DNA from: CAZMGV01 sp964565925
GTDB taxonomy: Bacteria; JAGRBM01; JAHCIT01
Assembly (NCBI GenBank): GCA_964565925.1
Contig: CAZMGV010000008.1
Coordinates: 62,001 to 126,000, forward strand
Direction: 5' to 3'
DNA: 64,000 bases
The notes under the pieces are model-generated. The model was not told the DNA's origin, did no database searches, and was given only the letters and a program-made list of their open reading frames with translations. A program made the position numbers and the translations under genes. Below are positions 36,861 through 44,542 of this stretch, in pieces (the first letter of the stretch is position 1; the number at the start of each line of letters is the position of its first letter).

Positions 36861-39800
36861 ATGTGGATAGTCCGGCTAGCTCTCAGGCGCCCCTATACCG
36901 TCGCGATCATGGCGATTCTCATCCTCGTGATGGGAATCCTGTCCCTCTCGCGCATGGTCGTGGACATTTTCCCGCCTATCAACATTCCCGTCGTCGCCGT
37001 CGTGTGGGCCTACCCCGGCCTCTCGGCCGAGGACATGGAACGGCGCGTGGTACTGATCAGCGAGCGCGCCTACTCCACCACCGTGAACGGCATCGAGCGC
37101 ATCGAATCCCAGTCGATCCCCGGCGTCGGGATGCTCAAGATCTACTTCCAGCCCGAAGCGGACATCGGCGCCGCCATTGCCCAGATTTCGGCTGTTTCTG
37201 GCGCCATCCTCAGAATTACCCCGCCCGGCATGGGCGCGCCGAACGTCATCCAGTTCAACGCGTCGAACCTGCCGGTCGCCCAGCTCACCGCCTCCAGCAA
37301 GACCATGCCGGAAGAGAAAATCTTCGACTACGGGCTCAACTTCGTCCGCATCAGGCTGTTTACGATCCCCGGCCTCTCCACCCCCGCCCCCTTCGGCGGC
37401 AAGGGCCGCCAGATCAATGTCGACGCCGATCCGCAGGCGCTCTCCGCCAAGGGGATGGCTCCGTCCGACATAGTGAACGCGCTGCAGGCGGCGAATCTCA
37501 TCATCCCGGCCGGTAATGCCCGGATCGAGGACCGCGAATACAACATCTCCCTCAATTCGAGCCCCTCGACCGTCGAACAGTTCAACCGGATTCCGGTCAA
37601 GGTGGTGAACGGGGCGCCGGTGCTGCTGGGCGACGTGGCGAAAGTCTCCGACGGGTTCGCCGACCAGACCAACATCGTCCGCGTGAACGGCAACCGCGCC
37701 ACCTACATGGCCATCCTGAAGCACGCCGAATCGTCGACCCTTGCCGTGGTGGATGCCGCGCGGGAAGTGCTCCCCTCCATCAAGGCCACTGCGCCCGAAG
37801 GGCTCGAACTCAAGATCGACTTCGACCAGTCGGTGTTCGTCCGCAGCTCCATCAACGGCGTGCTGCACGAGGCGATTGTCTCGTCCATCCTCGTGTCGCT
37901 GATGATCGGGCTGTTTCTGGGCAGCTGGCGCAGCATGGTGATCGTCTGCACCTCGATACCGCTGGCGATCTTCACCGCCATCGTCGGCCTGAAGCTGTCG
38001 GGCCACGGCATCAACATCATGACGCTGGGCGGCCTCTCGCTCGCCATCGGCATGCTGGTGGACGACGCCACGGTCGAAGTGGAGAACATCCACCGGAACC
38101 GCGGACTCGGTAAACCGCTGACGGTCGCCATTCTGGACGGCGCCGAGCAGATCGCCGTCCCCGCCATCGTGGCGACGCTCGCCATCTGTATCGTTTTCTT
38201 CCCGGTGGTCCTGCTTGTCGGACCGGCGAAGTTCCTGTTCGTTCCGCTGGCGCTGTCGGTCGTGTTCGCCATGCTCGCTTCGTACGTGCTCTCCCGGACG
38301 CTGGTGCCCGTGCTGGCCCGCATGCTGATGGCCGGCGAAAAGCACCACACGGACCGCGCGGATCTGGAGAAACCGGGCTGGACCGGCTTTACCAGCCGCT
38401 TCAACCGGGCCCGCGACGATGCGTTCGACCGGTTCCAGTCGGCCTATGCGCGGGTGCTGGAGATGCTGCTCCATCACCGGGCGTTCGTGACCGGTATCGC
38501 GGGCCTGCTGCTCCTGGCGACCTTCGGACTGCTGTTCGTGATCGGGACCGACTTCTTCCCTCAGGTGGACGCGGGCCTGATGAAACTGCATTTCCGCGCT
38601 CCGCCCGGCACGCGGCTCGAAGTCACCGAACAGATGGTCGACCGGGTGGAGAAGAAGATCCAGGAGATCGTGCCTGCGGAAGACCTCGATAACATCAATA
38701 CCCTCATCGGCGTGCCGATCTTCTACAACCTCGCCTTTGTCCAGACCGACAACGTAAGCAGCATGGACGCCGAACTGCTCATCAGCCTCAAGAAAGACCA
38801 TCGGCCTACCGCGGGGTACCAGCGCAAACTCCGGCAGGTGCTGCCCGATGAGTTTCCGGGTTGCACGTTCTACTTCCAGCCGGCCGATCTGGTCACCCAG
38901 GTGCTGAACTTCGGCCTGTCGGCCGCCATCGATGTCCAGGTGGAATTCTCCGACCTCACGAAATCCTACGCCGTCGCCCGTCAGATCCGCGACATGCTGC
39001 GCCGGATTCCGGGCGCCGCCGACGTCCATATCGTGCAGGTGCTCGACTACCCGTCCATCAAGGTGGATGTGGACCGCGAGCGCGCCGCGCAGATGGGCCT
39101 CACGCAGCGGGACGCGGCCAATGCCATGCTCATCTCGCTCTCCTCCAGCTCGCTCCTGTCGCCGTCGTACTTCCTGAACCCGGCCAACAACGTCAGTTAC
39201 ACGGTCGTCGTGAAGACGCCGCTCGACAAGGTCAATTCGGTCGCCAGCCTGATGAACATGCCGGTGACCGTCTCCACGGGCGTGCCGATCCAGCAGTCCT
39301 ATGCGGCGGCGGCCCCGTCGGCGCTGCCGCAGGCGCCGGTGCAGAGGCTGAGCAACCTCGCGTCCCTCTATCCGCAGGGAATCGCCAGCCAGATCAACCA
39401 CTATACAGTCCAGCGGGTGATCGACGTGGCGGCGGGCCTGGACGGCCGCGATCTGGGTTCGGTCGTGCGCGATATCCGTAAAAGCATCGCCATGCTCGGT
39501 GAACTGCCCAAGGGGATGCGCATCCAGATACGCGGCCAGAATCAGGTGATGGAAGAGTCGTTCCGGAGCCTGGGCCTGGGGCTCATTCTGGCAATCGTTC
39601 TCGTATACTGCCTCATGGTCGTCCTGTACCAGTCGTGGCTCGACCCTCTCATCATCATGTCCGCCGTGCCGGGAGCCATCGCGGGAATTCTCTGGATGCT
39701 CGCGCTCACCGGCACGACCATCAACGTCGAATCGCTCATGGGCTCGATCATGGCGGTCGGCATCGCCGTGTCGAACTCCATCCTGCTCGTGAATTTCGCC

Positions 39801-40124
39801 AACGACGTCCGCGTCGAGAAGAACCTCTCCCCCGTCGAAGCCGCCCTCGAGGCCGGCCGGACGCGTCTCAGACCCGTGCTGATGACGGCGCTCGCCATGA
39901 TCATCGGCATGATTCCGATGGCGCTGGCACTGGGCGAAGGCGGCGAGCAGAACGCGCCGCTGGGGCGTGCCGTAATCGGCGGCCTCCTGATGGCGACGTT
40001 CGTGACCCTGTTTGTCGTACCGGTCGTCTACTCGCTCCTGCGTGTGGCGCTGCCGACCAAGCATCTGCTTGAATCCCGCTTCCAGGCGGAAGAACGGGGC
40101 GAAGAACCCCAGGAGTCGCACTGA
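36861..40124 (+). CDS. RND efflux pump, inner-membrane transporter (HAE1 type)
   Basis: A 1087-residue proton-driven multidrug exporter of the AcrB/MexB kind. N-terminal RRPYTVAIMAILILVMGILS, the periplasmic porter domain and a second repeat after about residue 530 give the standard 12-TM layout. The proton-relay pair is present in GMLVDDATVEVENIHRN, and LFVIGTDFFPQVDAG starts the second half. The second half ends with GEGGEQNAPLGRAVIGGLL. The tail is charged. It is followed after 2 bp by the membrane-fusion protein. Substrate is unknown. Confidence 0.92.
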   Translation: MWIVRLALRRPYTVAIMAILILVMGILSLSRMVVDIFPPINIPVVAVVWAYPGLSAEDMERRVVLISERAYSTTVNGIERIESQSIPGVGMLKIYFQPEADIGAAIAQISAVSGAILRITPPGMGAPNVIQFNASNLPVAQLTASSKTMPEEKIFDYGLNFVRIRLFTIPGLSTPAPFGGKGRQINVDADPQALSAKGMAPSDIVNALQAANLIIPAGNARIEDREYNISLNSSPSTVEQFNRIPVKVVNGAPVLLGDVAKVSDGFADQTNIVRVNGNRATYMAILKHAESSTLAVVDAAREVLPSIKATAPEGLELKIDFDQSVFVRSSINGVLHEAIVSSILVSLMIGLFLGSWRSMVIVCTSIPLAIFTAIVGLKLSGHGINIMTLGGLSLAIGMLVDDATVEVENIHRNRGLGKPLTVAILDGAEQIAVPAIVATLAICIVFFPVVLLVGPAKFLFVPLALSVVFAMLASYVLSRTLVPVLARMLMAGEKHHTDRADLEKPGWTGFTSRFNRARDDAFDRFQSAYARVLEMLLHHRAFVTGIAGLLLLATFGLLFVIGTDFFPQVDAGLMKLHFRAPPGTRLEVTEQMVDRVEKKIQEIVPAEDLDNINTLIGVPIFYNLAFVQTDNVSSMDAELLISLKKDHRPTAGYQRKLRQVLPDEFPGCTFYFQPADLVTQVLNFGLSAAIDVQVEFSDLTKSYAVARQIRDMLRRIPGAADVHIVQVLDYPSIKVDVDRERAAQMGLTQRDAANAMLISLSSSSLLSPSYFLNPANNVSYTVVVKTPLDKVNSVASLMNMPVTVSTGVPIQQSYAAAAPSALPQAPVQRLSNLASLYPQGIASQINHYTVQRVIDVAAGLDGRDLGSVVRDIRKSIAMLGELPKGMRIQIRGQNQVMEESFRSLGLGLILAIVLVYCLMVVLYQSWLDPLIIMSAVPGAIAGILWMLALTGTTINVESLMGSIMAVGIAVSNSILLVNFANDVRVEKNLSPVEAALEAGRTRLRPVLMTALAMIIGMIPMALALGEGGEQNAPLGRAVIGGLLMATFVTLFVVPVVYSLLRVALPTKHLLESRFQAEERGEEPQESH

Positions 40125-40126
40125 TC

Positions 40127-41293
40127 ATGTCAATCCAGACTTCAGCCAACCCGCCGGGCGGCGCAGGAGAACGCAGCTTCAAACGGGTTTACGCCGGCGG
40201 AGCCGCCGCCGTCGCGCTCGCTCTGGCGGGCGTCGGTGTGCTGTACGCCGTCAAGGCGTCCCGCGAGCACACCGAAGCTGCCTCGCGTTCAGCCGCCGTC
40301 GACGCCGGCCCCAAGGTGCTTGTGGCCGCCGCCACCCGGTCCCCTGCGGAAAAGACTCTCAACCTCCAGGGCGAAGCCCGGGCCTACGCCACCGTCACTC
40401 TCTATGCGAAGGTGAGCGGCTATCTGAAGAAGATCAGCGTCGACAAGGGCGACAAGGTGAAAGAAGGCCAGATAATTGCCGTGATCGAATCGCCTGAACT
40501 CGACCGGCAGTACGATTCGGCCGTGGCTGACGCCCGGAACAAGCGGGCCGAATCCAGACGCACCGAAGCGCTGGTGGGCCCCGGCGTCGTCTCGGCGCGC
40601 GAGGCGGAGATGGCCCGCACCTCGGCCGAGATGGCGGAATCGAACGTCTCGGCGCTCGCCACCCAGAAGTCGTACGAGATTCTGAAGGCTCCGTTCACCG
40701 GCACGGTGACGGCCCGGTTCGCCGATCCGGGGGCGCTGGTGCAGAACGCCACCAGTTCCCAGACGGCCGCCCTGCCGCTCGTGACGATCACGCAGCCCGA
40801 CAAGCTCCGGATCTACACCTATGTGGACCAGAAATACGCCGCCTTCGTGAAGATCGGCGACCCGGCGGAGATCCGCCTGACCGAGCAGCCGGGCGTGGTG
40901 CTCAAGGGCACGATCGCCCGGGCGAGCCAGGACCTGGACCCCCGCACCCGGACGATGCTGACCGAAGTGGAGCTGGATAACCGCGAGGGAAAGATCGTCT
41001 CGGGCAGCTTCGTGCAGGTTTCCCTGAAAGTGAAAACGCCGTCGCTCGTCCAGATTCCGGCTGCGGCGCTGGTGCTGCGCGCCAAGGCAACCTTCGTGGC
41101 CGCCGTGACGGCGGACAACAAAGTGACGTTCAAGCCGGTGGCTGTGGCCGATCAGGACGGCGACACTGTCCGGCTCGCGTCCGGACTGGACGCGGGCGAA
41201 CGGGTCGCCCTCAATCTCGGCGACAGCGTGCCGGAAGGCCAGGTTGTGAGGCCCTTTGAAGCGGGAGCGCCCAGTGCGAAACCGGGTCACTGA
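40127..41293 (+). CDS. RND efflux membrane-fusion protein (AcrA-like)
   Basis: A 388-residue periplasmic adaptor. One N-terminal membrane or signal helix (VYAGGAAAVALALAGVGVLYAV) lacks a clear lipobox. The lipoyl/barrel-sandwich half-motifs flank a short helical hairpin: TVTLYAKVSGYLKKISVDKG ... ILKAPFTGTVTARFADPGALV. A beta-barrel domain with VDQKYAAFVKIGDPAEIRL and a membrane-proximal domain complete it. It joins the pump to the outer-membrane channel and overlaps the next gene. Confidence 0.9.
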   Translation: MSIQTSANPPGGAGERSFKRVYAGGAAAVALALAGVGVLYAVKASREHTEAASRSAAVDAGPKVLVAAATRSPAEKTLNLQGEARAYATVTLYAKVSGYLKKISVDKGDKVKEGQIIAVIESPELDRQYDSAVADARNKRAESRRTEALVGPGVVSAREAEMARTSAEMAESNVSALATQKSYEILKAPFTGTVTARFADPGALVQNATSSQTAALPLVTITQPDKLRIYTYVDQKYAAFVKIGDPAEIRLTEQPGVVLKGTIARASQDLDPRTRTMLTEVELDNREGKIVSGSFVQVSLKVKTPSLVQIPAAALVLRAKATFVAAVTADNKVTFKPVAVADQDGDTVRLASGLDAGERVALNLGDSVPEGQVVRPFEAGAPSAKPGH

Positions 41294-42626
41294 GATAGTC
41301 CTCTGCACGCTGGCGGCGGCCGCGGTTGCTCCGGCCTTTCTGCGGGCCGACGACACCCGGCCCGCGCCGGAACCGGTCACGTTCGAGGCGGCACTGGAAA
41401 AGGCGCTCGCGTCCAACCCGAGTGTCACGATTGCCATTGAAGAGATCACCCGCGCCGAAGCGGCCGTCGAACAGGTGCGTTCGTCGTCGTTCCCCAAGAT
41501 CACCGGAAACGCCACCTATACCCGGCTGGACGGCGAGCGCCGGGCGACGTCAGCATCTCCGCCGGCGCCCGGTACGCTGCTTCAGGCGGACGGGCAGACG
41601 AATGCGAACCTGAACCTCACGATGCCGCTCCTCTCCACCCAGAGCTGGCTCCAGTGGTCGCACGCGAAAGACAATCTCGATATCTCCAAGGTCAGTGCGG
41701 ACGAGATAAAGCGCCAGCTGGCCGTATCGGTGGCCCGTACCTGTCTCGCTCTGGTCACCCAGCACCGGGTGATCGAAGTATCCGAGCGGGCACGCGAAAC
41801 CTCCACCACCCACCACGATTTCGCCCGGTCCAGGCTCGACACGGGCTACGGCAACCGCGTGGACGAAGTCCGCGCCGCACAGGAAGTGGCCAACAGTACG
41901 GCGCGGGTGGAATCGGCCTACGCCGGCCTCGCCACGCTGCAGGAGGCGCTCGGTGTGCTGCTGGGCGCCGATCATGCGTTCGACATTCAGGGCGCCGTCG
42001 GCCTGCCGGAGACCAATGGCATCGCGGAGGCGGTCTCCGGCGCCAGGGAGCTGCGGCCCGACATCCGGGTGCTCAGGCTGAAGGCCGAAGCCGCCCGCCG
42101 GGTTTCCCGCGACAGCTGGAGCGACTACATGCCGACGCTCACCGGCAGCTTCCAACCGTTTTTCCAGAACCCGCACGCACCGCAGCTTCCCAACACGGTT
42201 CCCAAAACCGGCTGGCAGGCCCAGTTCTCGCTCGGCGTGCCGATCTACGACGGAGGCGCCCGGTACGGCAACCGCCGTGACCGCGTATCGCTCGAGGTCG
42301 AAGCCCAGGCCAATCTCGAGAACGGCCTGCGGCAGGCCGAGGCGAGCGTGCGCGGTTCGTACGAAGGCGTCCAGCGGGCCCGCTCGGCGCTGGCAGCCGC
42401 GAAAAACAGCGCCGAACTTGCTGCGCAGGCGCTCTCGCTCACGACGCTGGCCTACAAGGCGGGGGCGACCACGAACCTCGAAGTGATCGACGCCGAACGG
42501 CAGGCCCGCGACGCGGAGACCGCCGTCGCCACCGCTGAAAACGCCGAGCGGCAGGCGGTGCTCGACCTGCTGGTGGCGAGCGGCCGGTTTCCGGTGGTTC
42601 CCCCTGCGACGGAGTCCCGGCCATGA
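41274..42626 (+). CDS. TolC-like outer-membrane efflux channel
   Basis: A 450-residue outer-membrane efflux protein. A signal peptide (IVLCTLAAAAVAPAFLRA) is followed by two OEP repeats with long helices: VTFEAALEKALASNPSV, LDTGYGNRVDEVRAAQEV and AEASVRGSYEGVQRARSALA, and YKAGATTNLEVIDAERQARD near the end. It forms the exit duct for the pump encoded upstream. GTG at 41274 is preferred because GGGAG lies 6-7 bases before it; a TTG at 41256 would also be in frame. The start lies inside the preceding gene, and the stop overlaps the MarR gene (ATGA). Confidence 0.87.
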   Translation: MRNRVTEIVLCTLAAAAVAPAFLRADDTRPAPEPVTFEAALEKALASNPSVTIAIEEITRAEAAVEQVRSSSFPKITGNATYTRLDGERRATSASPPAPGTLLQADGQTNANLNLTMPLLSTQSWLQWSHAKDNLDISKVSADEIKRQLAVSVARTCLALVTQHRVIEVSERARETSTTHHDFARSRLDTGYGNRVDEVRAAQEVANSTARVESAYAGLATLQEALGVLLGADHAFDIQGAVGLPETNGIAEAVSGARELRPDIRVLRLKAEAARRVSRDSWSDYMPTLTGSFQPFFQNPHAPQLPNTVPKTGWQAQFSLGVPIYDGGARYGNRRDRVSLEVEAQANLENGLRQAEASVRGSYEGVQRARSALAAAKNSAELAAQALSLTTLAYKAGATTNLEVIDAERQARDAETAVATAENAERQAVLDLLVASGRFPVVPPATESRP

Positions 42627-43087
42627 CTCCCGCCGCGAAAGAGCATGTGGGGCTGCTGATCGGCAGCGTGCGGCGCAAGGCGAAGCAGGCCGTGGGCATG
42701 CGGTCGCGCAAATACGGCCTTTCGCCGCTCCAGTTCTGGACGCTGGCAACGCTCCACGAGGAGGGCGATGTGTCGCTCCGCAAGCTCGCCGCCGTTCTGC
42801 GGATCGACGAGCCCACCACGTCCAGGGTCGTCTCGGCGCTTACCCGCCAGAAACTGGCCGAGGCGAAGGCTGACCCCGATGACCGGCGCTGTACCTGCAT
42901 CCGCCTCACCCCGTCCGGGCGGAAACTGGCCGTCACCCTTCGCCGGGATGTGGACGAGTTCCGCGCCTCTATGATTCGCGGTGTGAGTAGCGCCGAGCAG
43001 GACGCGCTCCGCCGGACCTTGCAGAAAATCATCGCCAATCTGGACGGCGTCCTGGACGGCGATACAGCGGTCCGTAAGCCGCGCTAA
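42623..43087 (+). CDS. MarR-family transcriptional regulator
   Basis: A 154-residue winged-helix regulator. The core is LSPLQFWTLATLHEEGDVSLRKLAAVLRIDEPTTSRVVSAL, followed by the wing with DPDDRRCTCIRLTPSGRKL, all typical of MarR. Such proteins usually repress the efflux operon they belong to and release DNA on binding a phenolic or similar ligand. The palindrome at 36818-36832 before the operon is the probable site (inference). A strong terminator follows 62 bp after the stop. Confidence 0.9.
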   Translation: MTPAAKEHVGLLIGSVRRKAKQAVGMRSRKYGLSPLQFWTLATLHEEGDVSLRKLAAVLRIDEPTTSRVVSALTRQKLAEAKADPDDRRCTCIRLTPSGRKLAVTLRRDVDEFRASMIRGVSSAEQDALRRTLQKIIANLDGVLDGDTAVRKPR

Positions 43088-43148
43088 TACGCCACCGTTC
43101 AGACAATAAATGGCTCTGAGACTTTTCGGCAGATTTTAGTTTGATCAG

Positions 43149-43178
43149 ATGGGGCCGGGATGGACCCCATTGTTTTTT
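43149..43178 (+). terminator. Intrinsic terminator of the RND-MarR operon
   Basis: ATGGGG (43149-43154) pairs with CCCCAT (43165-43170) around a 10-base loop that can extend the stem, followed by TGTTTTTT (43171-43178). It lies 62 bp downstream of the MarR stop and reads on the + strand. Confidence 0.78.
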
Positions 43179-43182
43179 AGGC

Positions 43183-43308
43183 GGGACCGAAGCGCCTTGC
43201 GGCGTTCGGCCCTGTGCGGGGTTTGATGAGGGACCGGTATACCTTTTTACGGGTTCCGGCAGTTTGGGGGGATGGTCAGGCCATTTACCCCGCACAGGCT
43301 TATTTTTT
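43183..43308 (+). other. Structured non-coding stretch, possible small RNA
   Basis: No gene lies between 43088 and 43368. After the terminator comes a bulged hairpin (CCGAAGCGCC/GGCGTTCGG, about 43187-43210). Then a perfect 12-bp inverted repeat, CCTGTGCGGGGT (43211-43222) and ACCCCGCACAGG (43287-43298), encloses 64 bases and is followed by TTATTTTTT (43300-43308). The last pair plus T-tract would end a short transcript. No promoter was identified with confidence, so this is a candidate only. Confidence 0.4.
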
Positions 43309-43368
43309 CAGTGCGTCCGGCGGGTCCTTTGGGAACTCTCCGGCCGCTTCAAAACTTCGAGCGTTTGG

Positions 43369-43593
43369 TCAGCCGCTCTGCCGCGTCAGGTGTCTTCGAA
43401 TCTCCTGACGAATCCTGCCTACGTCTTCGGCCCGGAATCTCCACCGGGCGCCGTCCTTGAAGGCCGGTATCCGCTGGTCCCTGGCTAGCTCGGTCACGAA
43501 GTCTGGCGTGATCTCGAGGTCCAGCCGTTCGACCAGCTGCTTCGTGTTGTAGACCGCCGTCTGGCCCTGGAACCCTTTCGGTATCGTTTGCAT
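43369..43593 (-). CDS. Small HTH protein, excisionase/MerR-like
   Basis: A 74-residue protein. The core TKQLVERLDLEITPDFVTELARDQRIPAFKDGARWRFRAEDVGRIRQEIR follows the 'helix-turn-helix, excisionase-type' pattern, with the RIPxxKxGxRWRFR wing and a C-terminal helix. Such proteins bind DNA in mobile elements or as small regulators. ATG at 43593 has AGGA 5-6 bases upstream and lies 48 bp after a plausible promoter (43641-43669); an in-frame GTG at 43650 would begin inside that promoter and is less likely. No integrase is visible nearby. Confidence 0.65.
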   Translation of the reverse strand: MQTIPKGFQGQTAVYNTKQLVERLDLEITPDFVTELARDQRIPAFKDGARWRFRAEDVGRIRQEIRRHLTRQSG

Positions 43594-43640
43594 CGATTCC
43601 TGCACAGGTCTTGCTTCCTCTTGCGGCCTCACGAGTCTGT

Positions 43641-43669
43641 TTAGTAACACGTCGCGTCAACCCGGTCAA
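43641..43669 (-). promoter_or_regulatory. Putative sigma70 promoter for the small HTH gene
   Basis: Read on the - strand: TTGACC (43664-43669), 17-base spacer, TACTAA (43641-43646). The surrounding 43650-43800 stretch is AT-rich and contains no gene; an 8-bp inverted pair ACGCAATG (43679-43686) and CATTGCGT (43759-43766) lies upstream. Confidence 0.4.
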
Positions 43670-43822
43670 GATTTTATAACGCAATGAGTAATCCTTAATA
43701 ATTACAGCTAGTTAATGCTGAGACTATAACGGTTTCAGACATGCAAGTTTTTGAATCGCATTGCGTCAAAATCTACTTGAACTAGGCACGATGTGGATAC
43801 TTATGGAGGTGTCCCGTCGCCG

Positions 43823-44470
43823 CTATCGTGCGGTTTTGAGACCATCAAACAGCTGCATCGTGACTTTCCGGGCGAGACGTTCGGTCTGGGCGGCAGTCGC
43901 TGCCGCGCCGGTAAACGCGAGCTGCCCGTCGACGATGAGACTCGAGAGACCGTGCACGAGACTCCACGCCGAGAGCGCGGAGTCCAGCGGAGGGCCCTTC
44001 GGTGCCAATCCGGCCTTCTGCAGATCCGCCACTCCGTCCAGCAAAAACCTGAACGTGGCGGCCGACGCCGCCGCGAGCCCCGGATAGGCGCGGCGCTCCG
44101 GAATCTGCGGGCCGAACATGACCCGGTAGTAGGACGGATTCCCGGCCGAGAATTTCACGTACGCCACGCCCAGTTCCTGAAGCCGCCTGACGGGGTCGTT
44201 GCCCGCCGCCTCCAGCGCCTTGCCCATGACGGCGCCCATCTTCCGGAAGCCTTCCTCGGCAATGGCGGCGATAAGCGCCTCCTTGCTGTCGAAATGCCGG
44301 TAGGGGGCCGTCTGCGAGACGCCGGCCCGCCGGGCGACTTCCCGCAGCGACAGGGCCGCGGGGCCAGCCTCCCCGATAATCGCGAGCGCCGCTTCGAGCA
44401 GCGCCTCATGGAGGTTTCCGTGATGGTAGGGGCGCCTGGGGCCCCGTCTTGTGCGTTTGGTAACGGTCAT
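43823..44470 (-). CDS. TetR-family regulator
   Basis: A 215-residue repressor-type protein. The N-terminal HTH reads LLEAALAIIGEAGPAALSLREVARRAGVSQTAPYRHFDSKEALIAAIA. The C-terminal ligand domain, with ELGVAYVKFSAGNPSYYRVMFG, matches TetR proteins with a WHG-type C-terminus. ATG at 44470 is chosen as the codon just before the basic leader TKRTRRGPRRPYHHG; the open frame continues far upstream only by chance. It is divergent from the FAD oxidoreductase gene and separated by 72 bp containing an 18-bp palindrome, so it probably controls that gene and itself. Confidence 0.88.
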   Translation of the reverse strand: MTVTKRTRRGPRRPYHHGNLHEALLEAALAIIGEAGPAALSLREVARRAGVSQTAPYRHFDSKEALIAAIAEEGFRKMGAVMGKALEAAGNDPVRRLQELGVAYVKFSAGNPSYYRVMFGPQIPERRAYPGLAAASAATFRFLLDGVADLQKAGLAPKGPPLDSALSAWSLVHGLSSLIVDGQLAFTGAAATAAQTERLARKVTMQLFDGLKTAR

Positions 44471-44482
44471 GGGCTCAATGTT

Positions 44483-44500
44483 GACAGTGAATACATTGTC
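44483..44500. promoter_or_regulatory. 18-bp palindrome, likely TetR operator
   Basis: GACAGTGAATACATTGTC is a near-perfect palindrome (GACAxTGxATxCAxTGTC). It overlaps a TTGACA -35 hexamer (44481-44486) facing the FAD gene and lies 12 bp before the TetR start on the other strand. Binding would block both promoters. Confidence 0.65.
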
Positions 44501-44542
44501 GGATAGAAGTTCGCAAGCGGAATGTGAAAGCAGGAGGGCATC

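Noticed and set aside
36876..40121. 1081-codon - strand frame opposite the RND pump
   Set aside because: It is a shadow of the RND gene, made only because its codon pattern lacks stops on the other strand.
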